This document shows, one piece after another, positions 8,471 to 16,796 of a stretch of 64,000 bases of DNA. Origin of the DNA: Streptomyces sp. CG 926. Lineage in GTDB: Bacteria; Actinomycetota; Actinomycetes; Streptomycetales; Streptomycetaceae. The stretch covers positions 310,001 through 374,000 of the forward strand of contig NZ_QGGZ01000001.1 of the NCBI RefSeq assembly GCF_003148825.1, written 5' to 3'. The notes under the pieces were generated by a model. That model saw only the letters and a list, made by a program, of their open reading frames with translations. It searched no databases and was not told the DNA's origin. The first letter of the stretch is position 1; every line of letters starts with the position of its first letter. The position numbers and the translations under genes are program-made.

Positions 8471-9460
8471 ATGCTGCTTTCCTCGCCCCGCTCGCGCCGC
8501 GCCGCCGCCACGGCCGTCGCCGCGGTCGCCGCAGGCGCGCTGGCCGCCACCACCGCGCCCGCCGCCTCGGCGGCGGAGACCGCCGCCGCGCCGCGGCTCA
8601 GCGTCCTGTCGTACAACGTGTTCCTGATGAGCAAGAACCTGTACCCGAACTGGGGCCAGGACCACCGGGCCGCCGAGATCCCCAAGGCCTCCTTCTACCA
8701 GGGCCACGACGTGGTCGTGCTCCAGGAGGCCTTCGACAACAGCTCCTCGGACGCGCTGAAGGCGAACTCCGCCGCGCAGTACCCGTACCAGACCCCGGTC
8801 GTCGGCCGCAGCAAGAGCGGTTGGGACGCCACGGGCGGCGCGTACTCCGCCACCACCCCGGAGGACGGCGGGGTCACGATCCTCAGCAAGTGGCCGATCC
8901 TGCGCAAGGAGCAGGTCGTCTACAAGGACGCCTGCGGCGCCGACTGGTGGTCCAACAAGGGCTTCGCCTACGTCGTGCTGAACGTGAACGGCACCAAGGT
9001 GCACGTGGTCGGCACGCACGCGCAGTCCACCGACCCGGGCTGCGGCGCGGGCGAGGCCGCGGAGATGCGCGCCCGTCAGTTCCGCACCGTGGACGCCTTC
9101 CTGGACGGGAAGAACATCCCGGCGAACGAGCAGGTCATCGTGGCGGGCGACCTCAACGTCGACTCGCGCACCCCCGAGTACGCGAGCCTGCTCGCGAACG
9201 CCGACCTGGCCGGCGCCGACAGCCGCACCGGGCACCCGTACTCCTTCGACACCGCGCTGAACTCGATAGCGAACTACCGCTACCCGACCGACCCGCGCGA
9301 GGACCTGGACTACGTCCTCTACCGCAAGGGCAACGCCCGCCCGGCGGGCTGGGAGAACAACGTGGTCAAGGAGCAGTCGGCGCCCTGGACGGTCTCCAGC
9401 TGGGGCACCTCCTACACCTACAACAACCTCAGCGACCACTACCCGCTGATCGGTCGCTAG
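8471..9460 (+). CDS. Secreted sphingomyelin phosphodiesterase
   Basis: 329 residues from ATG at 8471; GGAG six bases upstream supports it over ATGs at 8456 and 8459. A twin-Arg-containing signal peptide (SRRAAATAVAAVAAGALA, ending ASAAE) is followed by a DNase I-like phosphodiesterase fold: LSVLSYNVFLMSKNLYPNWG with metal-proximal Asn, DVVVLQEAFDN with the metal-binding Glu, VGTHAQSTDPGCG, the catalytic pair AGDLNVDSRTPEY, and the terminal LSDHYPL with the general-base His. This set is that of bacterial neutral sphingomyelinases, which split sphingomyelin into ceramide and phosphocholine. It is likely monocistronic, ending at a strong terminator. It may scavenge phosphocholine or act as a hemolysin. 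Confidence 0.95.
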   Translation: MLLSSPRSRRAAATAVAAVAAGALAATTAPAASAAETAAAPRLSVLSYNVFLMSKNLYPNWGQDHRAAEIPKASFYQGHDVVVLQEAFDNSSSDALKANSAAQYPYQTPVVGRSKSGWDATGGAYSATTPEDGGVTILSKWPILRKEQVVYKDACGADWWSNKGFAYVVLNVNGTKVHVVGTHAQSTDPGCGAGEAAEMRARQFRTVDAFLDGKNIPANEQVIVAGDLNVDSRTPEYASLLANADLAGADSRTGHPYSFDTALNSIANYRYPTDPREDLDYVLYRKGNARPAGWENNVVKEQSAPWTVSSWGTSYTYNNLSDHYPLIGR

Positions 9461-9591
9461 GCCGCGTCGGCCAGAAGTGACAGCTCGGCGAGTTCGGGGC
9501 GACTTCTCGTACACGCCGAGTCAGCAGTCCACCGGCGTCAGCAACACCGGCAGGGCATTCCAGCGGTACGGCGCCTCCTGAACAGCACCAT

Positions 9592-9620
9592 GCCCCCTCT
9601 CGCCTTCGGGCGGGAGGGGC
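9592..9620 (+). terminator. Terminator with U-rich tail
   Basis: Arms 9592-9604 and 9609-9620 form a GC stem of about 12 pairs capped by the stable TTCG tetraloop, followed by gctttcgt. It ends the sphingomyelinase transcript and may serve the pterin dehydratase gene from the other side. Confidence 0.85.
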
Positions 9621-9638
9621 GCTTTCGTGCGTCCGGGG

Positions 9639-9953
9639 TCAGTCCAGCGGCAGGGCCTGATGCGCCGCGACGATCACGTCGATGCGCTGGGCGAGGTCGA
9701 AGTCGGCTGCGGTGAGCCGGTTCCCTGCGTCGTGCGTGGTGATGCCGGCACGCAGGTGGTCGATCCTCAGGTCGAGGTCGGCGTGATGCTGGATCCGCCG
9801 CGACCGGTCGGCGATCGTCACGATCGCAGCCACGGCCGCGTGGTAGCGGATCGGGTACGTGCGGGTGATCTCGTCACCCACCTGCTCCCACCCCGGCAGC
9901 GCTGCCAGGTGCTCGGCGATCTCCTCGTGCGTCAACGGCTTCGGTACGCCCAT
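9639..9953 (-). CDS. phhB: 4a-hydroxytetrahydrobiopterin dehydratase (PCD)
   Basis: 104 residues, the normal PCD length. The signature HHADLDLRIDHLRAGITTHD has the catalytic His pair and the conserved downstream His, and the C-terminal helix TAADFDLAQRIDVI closes the domain. The enzyme dehydrates the carbinolamine formed by aromatic amino acid hydroxylases so that the pterin can be recycled; in actinomycetes without such hydroxylases the role may be different. Its ATG lies one base after the stop of the XRE-TPR regulator, with GAGGGGAG inside that gene's end, so the two are translationally coupled. A pterin enzyme coupled to an XRE-TPR regulator is an unexpected pairing. Confidence 0.93.
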   Translation of the reverse strand: MGVPKPLTHEEIAEHLAALPGWEQVGDEITRTYPIRYHAAVAAIVTIADRSRRIQHHADLDLRIDHLRAGITTHDAGNRLTAADFDLAQRIDVIVAAHQALPLD

Positions 9954-9954
9954 G

Positions 9955-11202
9955 TCAGCTCCCCTCGTTCACGGGCCCCAGCACCTCGGCGAGGTCCCGG
10001 CCTACTGGGGCATCGTGCCACGGCCGCATGGCCCGCTCCAGCGCCCCGAGTTCACGCAGCATCCGCACCGACCGGGTCTCGACCGCGATGGTCGCTGCCT
10101 CGCGCGCGATCTCGACGGCGTGGTCCGGGTTCCGCGAGACGGCTACCGCAGTGGCGTGCCGGGCCAGGTACACGCCGCGGTCCCGGCGCGCGGTGGCGGG
10201 CACTGCGGCGAGGACCTGGGTCCACAGCCGGTCGGCTTCCGAGCCGAGGCCGAGCCGGCCGTAGCAGGTGGCCCGCTGCACCTCCAGGTATCCCGGTGTC
10301 CGCCGGCAGGCGTTGCCCCATGGCAGGTCGTCGTCGACGCGGGCGAGCAGCCCGTCTGCGGTGTCGATGAGCCGGTCGACCGCGTCGCGGTCTCCGGTGA
10401 GGCTGGCGCCGTGGGCCTGCTGCTGCATGGCCATGATCCTCACCTTGGGCACGAGGAGGTCCGCGTCGTCGAGGGCGGCCTCGCACAGGTCGATGACGCC
10501 GTGGCCGTCGCCGAGGTCGGTCCGTACCTGGGCCTGGTTGACGAGGGAGTAGCCGATGAGGTGAGGGTCCCGGGACCGGACCGCTATTTCCTGCGTGACC
10601 CCGCGCCAGAACGCGGCGGCGCCGAGGTCGCCGGCGTCCTGGTACAGCCATCCGACGAGCGCCGCGTACGCGGCTCCGACGCTGAGCAGGCGGCGCCGGG
10701 TCTCGCCGCGCGCGCTGCGGACGAGTTTGTCGATGAGCTGGTACTGGGCGGACACGGTCCCGATGAGGTCGTGCGGGCCGAGGAACATGTCAGCGCGGTA
10801 GTGGCCTTCCAGCTGCTGCTGGAAATAGTCGATCAGGGCCGGGTCGACGTGCTGGGTGGCGACGGGCCCGGGCATCAGAGCGGCTGCGGTGACGGAGACG
10901 AATGTCCTGCGTTTCAAGTCGTCCTCTTGATGTGCCTCGGGGCGGATCCATCCGGCGGGCGCCGTGAACCCCAGTTCCTCGGGCCAGCGGCCGAGCGCGT
11001 CGTGGAGCACGGTGGCGGTTTCGTCCGGCGGCCAGCCGGGCGTGCCGCTTTCCCAGCGGCGCCACGTGCGCGCGCTGACGGTGTAGTGCGGATCGTCGAG
11101 GAACCGTTGTCCGTGCGCCTGGAGCTGGGCTGCGGCCTGCTCCATGGTGCGCCAGGCGACCCGGAGCCGGGCGGCCCTGAGCGCGTCGTTGCGGGGGCTC
11201 AT
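9955..11202 (-). CDS. XRE-type regulator with TPR-like helical domain
   Basis: About 415 residues from ATG at 11202 (GGGGG just upstream); an ATG at 11223 is an alternative. The N-terminal 70 residues form a degenerate helix-turn-helix with recognition segment SARTWRRWESGTPGWP. The long remainder consists of paired helices with TPR-like spacing (AAYAALVGWLYQDAGDLGAA, GYSLVNQAQVRTDLGD, YLEVQRATCYGRLGLG), as in Streptomyces pleiotropic regulators of the NsdA type. Such proteins may sense a peptide or protein partner. The gene is divergent from a small-gene cluster, with phased repeats between them, and is coupled to the pterin dehydratase gene. Confidence 0.8.
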   Translation of the reverse strand: MSPRNDALRAARLRVAWRTMEQAAAQLQAHGQRFLDDPHYTVSARTWRRWESGTPGWPPDETATVLHDALGRWPEELGFTAPAGWIRPEAHQEDDLKRRTFVSVTAAALMPGPVATQHVDPALIDYFQQQLEGHYRADMFLGPHDLIGTVSAQYQLIDKLVRSARGETRRRLLSVGAAYAALVGWLYQDAGDLGAAAFWRGVTQEIAVRSRDPHLIGYSLVNQAQVRTDLGDGHGVIDLCEAALDDADLLVPKVRIMAMQQQAHGASLTGDRDAVDRLIDTADGLLARVDDDLPWGNACRRTPGYLEVQRATCYGRLGLGSEADRLWTQVLAAVPATARRDRGVYLARHATAVAVSRNPDHAVEIAREAATIAVETRSVRMLRELGALERAMRPWHDAPVGRDLAEVLGPVNEGS

Positions 11203-11235
11203 GCCCCCAGTGTGAGGTGTCATCGCGCCTGTCCC

Positions 11236-11278
11236 CGGCCGTGGCCGCCACGTGGCCACGGATGGCCATGGGATGGCC
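11236..11278. promoter_or_regulatory. Helically phased TGGCC repeats
   Basis: TGGCC occurs at 11242, 11253, 11263 and 11274, spacings of 11, 10 and 11 bases, with a variant CGGCC at 11236. All lie on one DNA face, 35-75 bases upstream of the XRE-TPR gene in the divergent spacer. Further GGCC-type sites follow up to 11353. The pattern suits cooperative binding by a regulator. Confidence 0.5.
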
Positions 11279-11379
11279 TATCTGCCCATGTGTGTGCCGG
11301 CCCATCATCCTCGTGTGGCCCTGAACTCGGCAGGCAAATGGGCCACTTCACCCGCTGACGACGGTAGAGGGAGCCCGGC

Positions 11380-11598
11380 ATGGACACCCCGCACGACGCG
11401 AACCAGCACGTTCCGCACGACCTACTCAACCGGTCGGTGCGTGACATTGCGTCGGGTACCGAGGGCATCCTCATGGCGGTCGTACACGAGAACGTAGGCA
11501 CCCTCGGGGACCACTGGATGGACATCGCCTACATCCGGCCGGAACGCGGCGGCGTCGAATTCACCACGGCCGCCGCAAATATCGAAGCTGCTCGATGA
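11380..11598 (+). CDS. Small hypothetical protein (72 aa)
   Basis: 72 residues, acidic and soluble, starting MDTPHDANQHVPHDLLNRS with AGAGGGAG well placed upstream. The central part (GILMAVVHENVGTLGDHWMDIAYIRPERGGVEFTT, read in two pieces) alternates hydrophobic residues like a small beta-sheet. No family was recognised. It overlaps the next small gene by ATGA. Proteins of this kind commonly sit beside XRE-TPR regulators in Streptomyces (general impression, not checked), which suggests a partner role. Confidence 0.7.
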   Translation: MDTPHDANQHVPHDLLNRSVRDIASGTEGILMAVVHENVGTLGDHWMDIAYIRPERGGVEFTTAAANIEAAR

Positions 11599-11750
11599 CG
11601 ACCGACGAGATCACGTGGCAGCGGGCCGACGTCCGCCCGCCCGAGCCGTGCCCCTGCGGGGCCAGGCCGCTGCCGCTGGGCGGGCCCGAGGGCGGCGCCG
11701 TGGTCCACGCGGAGGGCTGCCCTCAGGGCGGCCGGTACGGCATCACGTAG
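11595..11750 (+). CDS. Very small Cys-containing protein (51 aa)
   Basis: 51 residues from ATG at 11595, overlapping the preceding stop (ATGA). The sequence has PCPCGARPLPL in the middle and HAEGCPQGG near the end, so three Cys and one His could form a small metal-binding knuckle. No family was recognised. The stop-start overlap and the clear reading frame support a real gene despite its size. Confidence 0.55.
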   Translation: MTTDEITWQRADVRPPEPCPCGARPLPLGGPEGGAVVHAEGCPQGGRYGIT

Positions 11751-11867
11751 CCCGTCCGGGCCGTCGTCAGCACCCCGATCTCCCGCCCCGCGCGTCTGGC
11801 AAACCCCCCGTCGGGTGCCCGGGGCGGGCCCATCGCACCATCGGAACCGACCACCGAGGAGCACACC

Positions 11868-12380
11868 ATGACCGCTGCATGCGCCACCGGCCCCCAGAAG
11901 CCGCCGCCGCCCCGCACTCTGCTCACTGACGCCCAGTTCAACGACGTCCGGGCCACCGTGCTGGACAACAACCCCGGCATGGAAGCCGAGATCGCGTCCC
12001 GGATCCTCATCGAGTCCATCAAGTTCGTCGTCGCGGCGAGCCTGTTCCCGACGGTGCCGATCGCCCCGACCCGCGAGGTTGACGAGGGCTGGCACGCGCT
12101 GATCCTGCACACCCACTTGTATGCCACCCTGTGCAGCCGACTCGGCCGGACCGTTCACCACTACCCGGAGCGCCCGGACGCGTCCCGCCACGCCCCCGAC
12201 GTCCTGACCCGCACGATGGCCCTGATCGAGCAGGCCGGGTACACGCCGGATGCTGAGCTGTGGGTGGGTCCGGACCGGTCGTTGGTGGCGGTGGCCGCGA
12301 ACTGCAACCACACGCCGGTCCCAGGCGGCTGCGGCCCGATCAACCCCGGTAGCTGCGCCACCCACGGCGGCGGGGAATAG
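11868..12380 (+). CDS. Unknown protein with DEGWHALILHT motif and Cys-rich tail
   Basis: 170 residues with a strong GAGGAG site. Residues about 15-130 look like one helical domain; the stretch DEGWHALILHTHLYATLC followed by TVHHYPE resembles the WH-x-LHT-x-Y-x-C pattern of the glycine-rich-domain-like (DUF1399-type) proteins, an assignment made only from this motif. The last 27 residues are different: Gly/Pro-rich with three Cys and two His (NCNHTPVPGGCGPINPGSC). That tail could bind metal or be modified. It is preceded by a 117-base spacer from the 51-residue gene and followed by another small gene, and probably belongs to the same cluster. Confidence 0.65.
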   Translation: MTAACATGPQKPPPPRTLLTDAQFNDVRATVLDNNPGMEAEIASRILIESIKFVVAASLFPTVPIAPTREVDEGWHALILHTHLYATLCSRLGRTVHHYPERPDASRHAPDVLTRTMALIEQAGYTPDAELWVGPDRSLVAVAANCNHTPVPGGCGPINPGSCATHGGGE

Positions 12381-12411
12381 GCTCGGCTCCACACCGCAGA
12401 GAGGCGAGGGC

Positions 12412-12618
12412 ATGACTCCGCAGCAGGCATTCGAGGTACACGCCGCCATGCGGCAGCACGGCATCGCGGGAGACGTCACCCCGGTGACGCCGGACGATCC
12501 GGAGAGCACGTGGATCGTCCTCGACGCGGACGGCCGGGACGTGACTGCTCGGGTCCTCGCCAGGGTTGCCGGAGCGCGCGCCCGGCGACCCGAGCGTGGG
12601 TTCGTCATCGCGCGCTGA
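12412..12618 (+). CDS. Small hypothetical protein (68 aa)
   Basis: 68 residues from ATG at 12412 with GAGGCGAGG upstream. It starts MTPQQAFEVHAAMRQHGIAG, then has an acidic middle (DDPESTWIVLDADGRDVT) and an Arg-rich C-terminus. No family was recognised. It follows the preceding gene by 31 bases and converges on the mini-XRE gene. Confidence 0.6.
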   Translation: MTPQQAFEVHAAMRQHGIAGDVTPVTPDDPESTWIVLDADGRDVTARVLARVAGARARRPERGFVIAR

Positions 12619-12655
12619 TCCGAGACCGCCCCGACCGGCTGCGCGCCGGCCGGGG

Positions 12656-12904
12656 CTACCTGTTGGGGTCGAGACGCACCAGTTCGGAGAGCTCAACATT
12701 CAGCACGTCGGCGATGACGGTGAGGGTGTCGAGCCTGGTGGAGGCATGTCCGCGTTCGATTCGGTTGAGGGTGTGCCGTTCGATGCCCGCTCGGAGGACG
12801 AGCTCCTCTTGGGTCAAGCCGGCCGTTTGCCGCGTCTCGCGCATGGCGTAGCCGACCTGTCGTCTGCGGGTGATTACCCACTCTGCGGGTCGGTCCGGTG
12901 GCAC
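12656..12904 (-). CDS. Small XRE-family DNA-binding protein
   Basis: 82 residues, nearly all one helix-turn-helix domain: RRRQVGYAMRETRQTAGLTQ, EELVLRAGIERHTLNRIERG and a closing helix LDTLTVIADVLNVELSELV. This is the size and form of a phage-repressor-like or antitoxin-like XRE protein. It is convergent with the small-gene cluster and probably marks the right edge of this accessory block. No toxin gene lies next to it on the same strand. Confidence 0.85.
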   Translation of the reverse strand: MPPDRPAEWVITRRRQVGYAMRETRQTAGLTQEELVLRAGIERHTLNRIERGHASTRLDTLTVIADVLNVELSELVRLDPNR

Positions 12905-12959
12905 CGTTCAACAGTCGCCAGTCCATGATCATTCGTCTGTACCGGTCGCTGAGGACTCG

Positions 12960-13010
12960 CTGTCGGGCCGGACCGGAGCGGGCGGACCCCGCCTTGGTCC
13001 GGTCCGACAG
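12960..13010 (-). terminator. Terminator downstream of BCCT gene
   Basis: Arms 12960-12974 and 12996-13010 (ctgtcgggccggacc with ggtccggtccgacag) form a 15-pair stem with one G-U pair. The loop itself can fold further through gcggg and cccgc. Confidence 0.7.
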
Positions 13011-13043
13011 CCCCGCCGGCCGGCGTCGCCGTCGCCCCCGCCA

Positions 13044-14723
13044 TCAGCTCCGGCCGTCGGGTGGCGGGGACGCCGCCGGCGGCCGGGCCTCGTCCTCCTC
13101 CGGTTCGCCGGACGGGCCGATGCGGATCTCGAACGCGCCGCCGTACTCCTCGTGGCCCGCGGCCACGGCCACCGCCACGGCTTCCTCGCCCTGTTCGCCC
13201 TGGATGATGAGCGGGTCCTTGCGCAGGTCGCGCATGAGTGCCACGCACATGCCGATCATGACCACGGTGAACGGCGCCGCCACCAGGATCGTCAGGTTCT
13301 GCAGTCCGGCGAGCGCGTCGCCCTCGCCGTTGCCGATGAGCAGCATGACGGCCGCGACGGCGCCGGTGACCACTCCCCAGAAGACGACCACGGGCTTGGC
13401 CGGTTCGAGGACGCCCTTCTGCGAGAGCGTGCCCATCACGATGGAGGCGGCGTCCGCGCCGGAGACGAAGAAGATCGCGACGAGGACCATGACCAGCAGG
13501 CTCATCACGGTGGCCGCGGGGAACTGCTGGAGCAGCCCGAAGAGCTGGCCCTCGGGGGTGCTCTCGCGGGGGAGGTCGCCGCTCTCCTGGAGCTTCATGG
13601 CGGTGCCCCCGAAGACGCAGAACCACAGCAGGCTGACCGTGCTCGGTACGAGGATGACGCCGCCGATGAACTGCCGGATGGTGCGGCCGCGACTGATCCG
13701 GGCGATGAACATGCCGACGAACGGGGTCCAGGAGATCCACCAGGCCCAGTAGAAGACCGTCCAGCTGCCCAACCATTTCGCGACCTCGCCGGCGCCGGTG
13801 GCCTCGGTGCGGCCCACGAGCTGGGGGAGGTCGCCGAGGTAGGCGCCCAGGGACGTGGGCAGGAGGTCGAGCACGATGATGGTCGGCCCGGCGATGAACA
13901 CGAAGACCACGAGCACGAGGGCGAGCACCATGTTGATGTTCGACAGCCACTGGATGCCCCGCTCCACGCCGGAGACCGCGGAGGCGACGAAGGCGACGGT
14001 CAGGACGGCGATGACGGCCACGAGCAGTCCGGTGCCGACCGATTCCATCCACCCCAACTGACTGATGCCGCTGCCGATCTGGAGGGCCCCGAGGCCCAGC
14101 GAGGCGGCGGAGCCGAAGAGGGTGGCGAAGATCGCCACGATGTCGATGACCCGGCCGGCGCCGCCGTGGGCGTGCCGGGCGCCGATCAGCGGCTCGAACA
14201 CGGCACTGATCGTCTGGCGCCGGCCGCGCCGGAAGGTGCTGTAGGCGATGGCGAGCCCGACGACCGCGTAGATGGCCCACGGATGGAGCGTCCAGTGGAA
14301 CAGGGTGGTGGCCATCGCCGTCTGCATCCGCTCGGCGGAGTCGACCGGATGCGTGCCGGGCGGGGGCGTCCCGTAGTGCGCCAGGGGTTCGCTGACGCCG
14401 TAGAACATGAGGCCGATGCCCATGCCGGCGCTGAACATCATGGCGACCCAGGAGACGGTGCGGAACTCCGGTACCTCGTCCTCTCGGCCGAGGCGGATCC
14501 GGCCATAGCGGCTGATGGCCAGCCAGAGGGCGAAGACGACGAAGCCGCTGGCGGCGAGCATGAAGGCCCAGCCGCCGTTGTGGATGAGCCCTTCGAGCAG
14601 GGTGCTCGACACGCTCTCCAGCGAGTCCGTCGCCACGGCGCCCCAGAGGACGAAGGCGAGGGTCAGGCCCGCGGTGACCCCGAAGACCACCTTGTCCGTG
14701 CGGGAAGACTGATCGGCCGACAA
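13044..14723 (-). CDS. BCCT-family betaine/carnitine/choline transporter
   Basis: About 559 residues with 12 predicted membrane segments. Family motifs include GLMFYGVSEPL, the aromatic box region FHWTLHPWAIYA that binds the quaternary ammonium group, and WTVFYWAWWISWTPFVGMFI. The protein imports betaine-like compatible solutes by sodium or proton symport. TTG at 14723 is preferred because AAGGGGG lies 5 bases upstream; ATG at 14759 is possible. The acidic, Pro-rich C-terminal tail (GEPEEDEARPPAASPPPDG) may act in osmosensing as in BetP, though BetP's is basic. It is followed by a terminator and is probably a single-gene unit. Confidence 0.93.
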   Translation of the reverse strand: MSADQSSRTDKVVFGVTAGLTLAFVLWGAVATDSLESVSSTLLEGLIHNGGWAFMLAASGFVVFALWLAISRYGRIRLGREDEVPEFRTVSWVAMMFSAGMGIGLMFYGVSEPLAHYGTPPPGTHPVDSAERMQTAMATTLFHWTLHPWAIYAVVGLAIAYSTFRRGRRQTISAVFEPLIGARHAHGGAGRVIDIVAIFATLFGSAASLGLGALQIGSGISQLGWMESVGTGLLVAVIAVLTVAFVASAVSGVERGIQWLSNINMVLALVLVVFVFIAGPTIIVLDLLPTSLGAYLGDLPQLVGRTEATGAGEVAKWLGSWTVFYWAWWISWTPFVGMFIARISRGRTIRQFIGGVILVPSTVSLLWFCVFGGTAMKLQESGDLPRESTPEGQLFGLLQQFPAATVMSLLVMVLVAIFFVSGADAASIVMGTLSQKGVLEPAKPVVVFWGVVTGAVAAVMLLIGNGEGDALAGLQNLTILVAAPFTVVMIGMCVALMRDLRKDPLIIQGEQGEEAVAVAVAAGHEEYGGAFEIRIGPSGEPEEDEARPPAASPPPDGRS

Positions 14724-14770
14724 CGAAGCCCCCTTCCCCGAAGGGCTGGAACCGCACATCCTGACAGAGC

Positions 14771-14801
14771 ATTATGTTCTTCATATTTAAGCTCATGTCG
14801 G
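14771..14801 (-). promoter_or_regulatory. AT-rich promoter candidate for BCCT gene
   Basis: On the minus strand CATAAT (14776-14771) lies in an unusually AT-rich patch just upstream of the BCCT gene. CCGACA, 19 bases earlier, is a weak -35. The predicted start point is close to ATG 14759 and leaves about 40 bases before TTG 14723. Confidence 0.35.
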
Positions 14802-14821
14802 ACAGTTAGGGGCGCAGGGCG

Positions 14822-14850
14822 GCCGCGCGGCGGTTCACCCGCCGCGCGGC
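14822..14850 (-). terminator. Second of two tandem hairpins after acyl-CoA ligase
   Basis: A 12-pair stem (14822-14833 with 14839-14850, gccgcgcggcgg) around ttcac. In the minus direction it follows the hairpin at 14851-14888, giving a double terminator. Confidence 0.7.
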
Positions 14851-14888
14851 GCCGGTGCGGTGGGCCCGATCCCGCCCACCGCACCGGC
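14851..14888 (-). terminator. First tandem hairpin after acyl-CoA ligase
   Basis: A perfect 15-pair stem (14851-14865 with 14874-14888, gccggtgcggtgggc) starting 9 bases after the ligase stop codon. It is very stable and directly abutted by a second hairpin. Confidence 0.85.
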
Positions 14889-14896
14889 GCGTCCGG

Positions 14897-16762
14897 CTAC
14901 GCGGACTCGTTCGCCTCCCCGTACGACTCCTCGTACGGCTCCTCGTACAGGCCGTCGATCAGTGCGCCGTACTTGTCCCGGACCACCCGACGGCGGAGCT
15001 TGAGCGAGGGCGTGAGTTCTCCGCTCTCGGGGCCCCACTCCTCGGTCAGCAGCCGGTACCGCTTGATCTGCTCGGTCCGGTTGAGCCGGGCGTTGGCCGC
15101 CGCCACCGCGCGGGCGATCTCCTCCCGGACGGCGGGGTGCGCGGCGAGCTCGGGCGGGGAGGCGGCCTCGATGCCGCGGGCGGCGGCCCAGACGGGCGCC
15201 AGCTCCGGGTCCAGGACCAGCAGGGCCACGAGGTAGGAGCGGCCGTCGCCGTGCACCAGGGCCTGGCCGATCAGCGGGTGCTCCTTGACCGTGTTCTCCA
15301 CCAGGGCGGGCGAGACGTTCTTGCCGTTCGAGGTGATGATCAGTTCCTTCTTGCGGTCGGTGAGCCAGAGGAACCCGTCCTCGTCGAGCCGGCCGATGTC
15401 CCCCGTCGGGAACCAGCCCGCCGGGTCCGCGGCGCTCTCCACCGAGCCGTCCGGCCGCAGGTAGCCACCGAAGACGGTCGCCCCACGGGTGAGGATCTCC
15501 CCGTCCTCGGCCAGCCTCACCTCCAGGCCCTCGATCGGGCGGCCCACCGAGCCGAGCCGGAAGCCGTCCGGGCTGTTGACCGTACACACGCCAGAGGTCT
15601 CGGTGAGCCCCCAGGCGTCCATGATGGTGATGCCCCAGCCCGCCCAGAAGCGGACCACGTCGATCGGCATCGGCGCGGTGGCGCTGGCCGTCCACATCAG
15701 CCGGTCCATGCCCGCGAGCCGCAGCAGCGGGTCCAGCACCTGCTCCTTGGCCCCGGCGTACGAGGCTTCGAGCGCGGCCGGCACCTCCTCGCCGCGCTCC
15801 CGATGGGCGGCCCGGGCGCGGGCCAGGTCGTTCGCGGCCTCGATCGCCGCGCGCTGTGCTTCGGGAAGCTGGGCGAGGACCGCGCGGACCGAGGCGGCGA
15901 GCTTCTCCCACACCCGGGGCACGCCGAAGAACTGCACCGGACGCAACTCGCGGACCGCCCCCGACACGGCGGCGGGATCCGCGCACAGCCGTACGTGCGA
16001 GGCCCGCAGCAGGGGCAGGTAGATCCCGAGGACCCGCTCGGCGATGTGCGCGAAGGGCAGGTAGCAGATGTGCTCGGCGTGCTCGGGCAGGTCCACGTGC
16101 CGGTCGAGGCGGATCGCCTGGAGCATCAGGTTGCGGTGGGTCAGCCGCACGCCCTTCGGGTCCCCGGTGGTCCCGGAGGTGTAGACGACCGTCAGCGGGT
16201 CCTCGGGGCGCGTCTCCCGCCAGGCCTTCTCGAAGGCGTCGGCGCGGTGGAGCCGGGCACCGCCGGCGTGCAGGGAGCCGTAGGTGGAGTGCTCGCCGGC
16301 CTCGGCGGCCTCGGCCACGACGAGACGCTCCAGGGGCACGTCGGGGTCGGCCAGCAGCGGTTCCCACCGCAGGAGTTCGCGGGCGCCCTCGACGACGGCG
16401 ACCCGGGCCCGGCTGTGCCGGGCGATGTGGGCGATCTGCTCGGGCGCCGAGGTGCCGTACACGGTGACGGGCACGGCGCCGAGGTGGACGAGGGCGAGGT
16501 CGCTGAGCCAGTGCTCGGGGCGGTTGCCCATCATCATCAGCACGTGTTCGCCGCGCTCGACACCGAGGGCGGCGTATCCGGAGGCGAGGACGGCCACCTT
16601 GCGGCGCACCTCGCCCCAGGTGAGGGTCGTCCACCCGTCGGCGTCGGGGCCGGTCCGCCAGGAGAGGGCGGGGAGCTCCCCGTGCTCGGCGGCGTTGCGG
16701 GCCAGCAGGGCCGGCAGGGTGATCTCTTCGGGTCGTCCGGGCAGTCGCAGGTTCGTGGTCAT
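14897..16762 (-). CDS. Long-chain acyl-CoA synthetase (AMP-forming)
   Basis: 621 residues, full FadD15/ACSL-like length. The P-loop YTSGTTGDPKG, the adenine-binding segment MDAWGLTETSG, the hinge region TGDIGRLDEDGFLWLTDRKK and the C-terminal Lys in TPSLKLRR are all present. It activates fatty acids to acyl-CoA through an acyl-adenylate. The last 15 residues are a short acidic repeat (EEPYEESYGE). A MerR-type regulator is divergently transcribed from the same spacer and is the likely regulator. The beta-oxidation operon at 18-25 kb could consume its product. Confidence 0.93.
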   Translation of the reverse strand: MTTNLRLPGRPEEITLPALLARNAAEHGELPALSWRTGPDADGWTTLTWGEVRRKVAVLASGYAALGVERGEHVLMMMGNRPEHWLSDLALVHLGAVPVTVYGTSAPEQIAHIARHSRARVAVVEGARELLRWEPLLADPDVPLERLVVAEAAEAGEHSTYGSLHAGGARLHRADAFEKAWRETRPEDPLTVVYTSGTTGDPKGVRLTHRNLMLQAIRLDRHVDLPEHAEHICYLPFAHIAERVLGIYLPLLRASHVRLCADPAAVSGAVRELRPVQFFGVPRVWEKLAASVRAVLAQLPEAQRAAIEAANDLARARAAHRERGEEVPAALEASYAGAKEQVLDPLLRLAGMDRLMWTASATAPMPIDVVRFWAGWGITIMDAWGLTETSGVCTVNSPDGFRLGSVGRPIEGLEVRLAEDGEILTRGATVFGGYLRPDGSVESAADPAGWFPTGDIGRLDEDGFLWLTDRKKELIITSNGKNVSPALVENTVKEHPLIGQALVHGDGRSYLVALLVLDPELAPVWAAARGIEAASPPELAAHPAVREEIARAVAAANARLNRTEQIKRYRLLTEEWGPESGELTPSLKLRRRVVRDKYGALIDGLYEEPYEESYGEANESA

Positions 16763-16796
16763 GGGCAGCTCCTGGCCGTTTCACATCGTTGGTGCG

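Noticed and set aside
12295..12377. RiPP precursor peptide idea for the Cys-rich tail
   Set aside because: No modifying enzyme (lanthipeptide synthetase, radical SAM or YcaO) was seen in the window.
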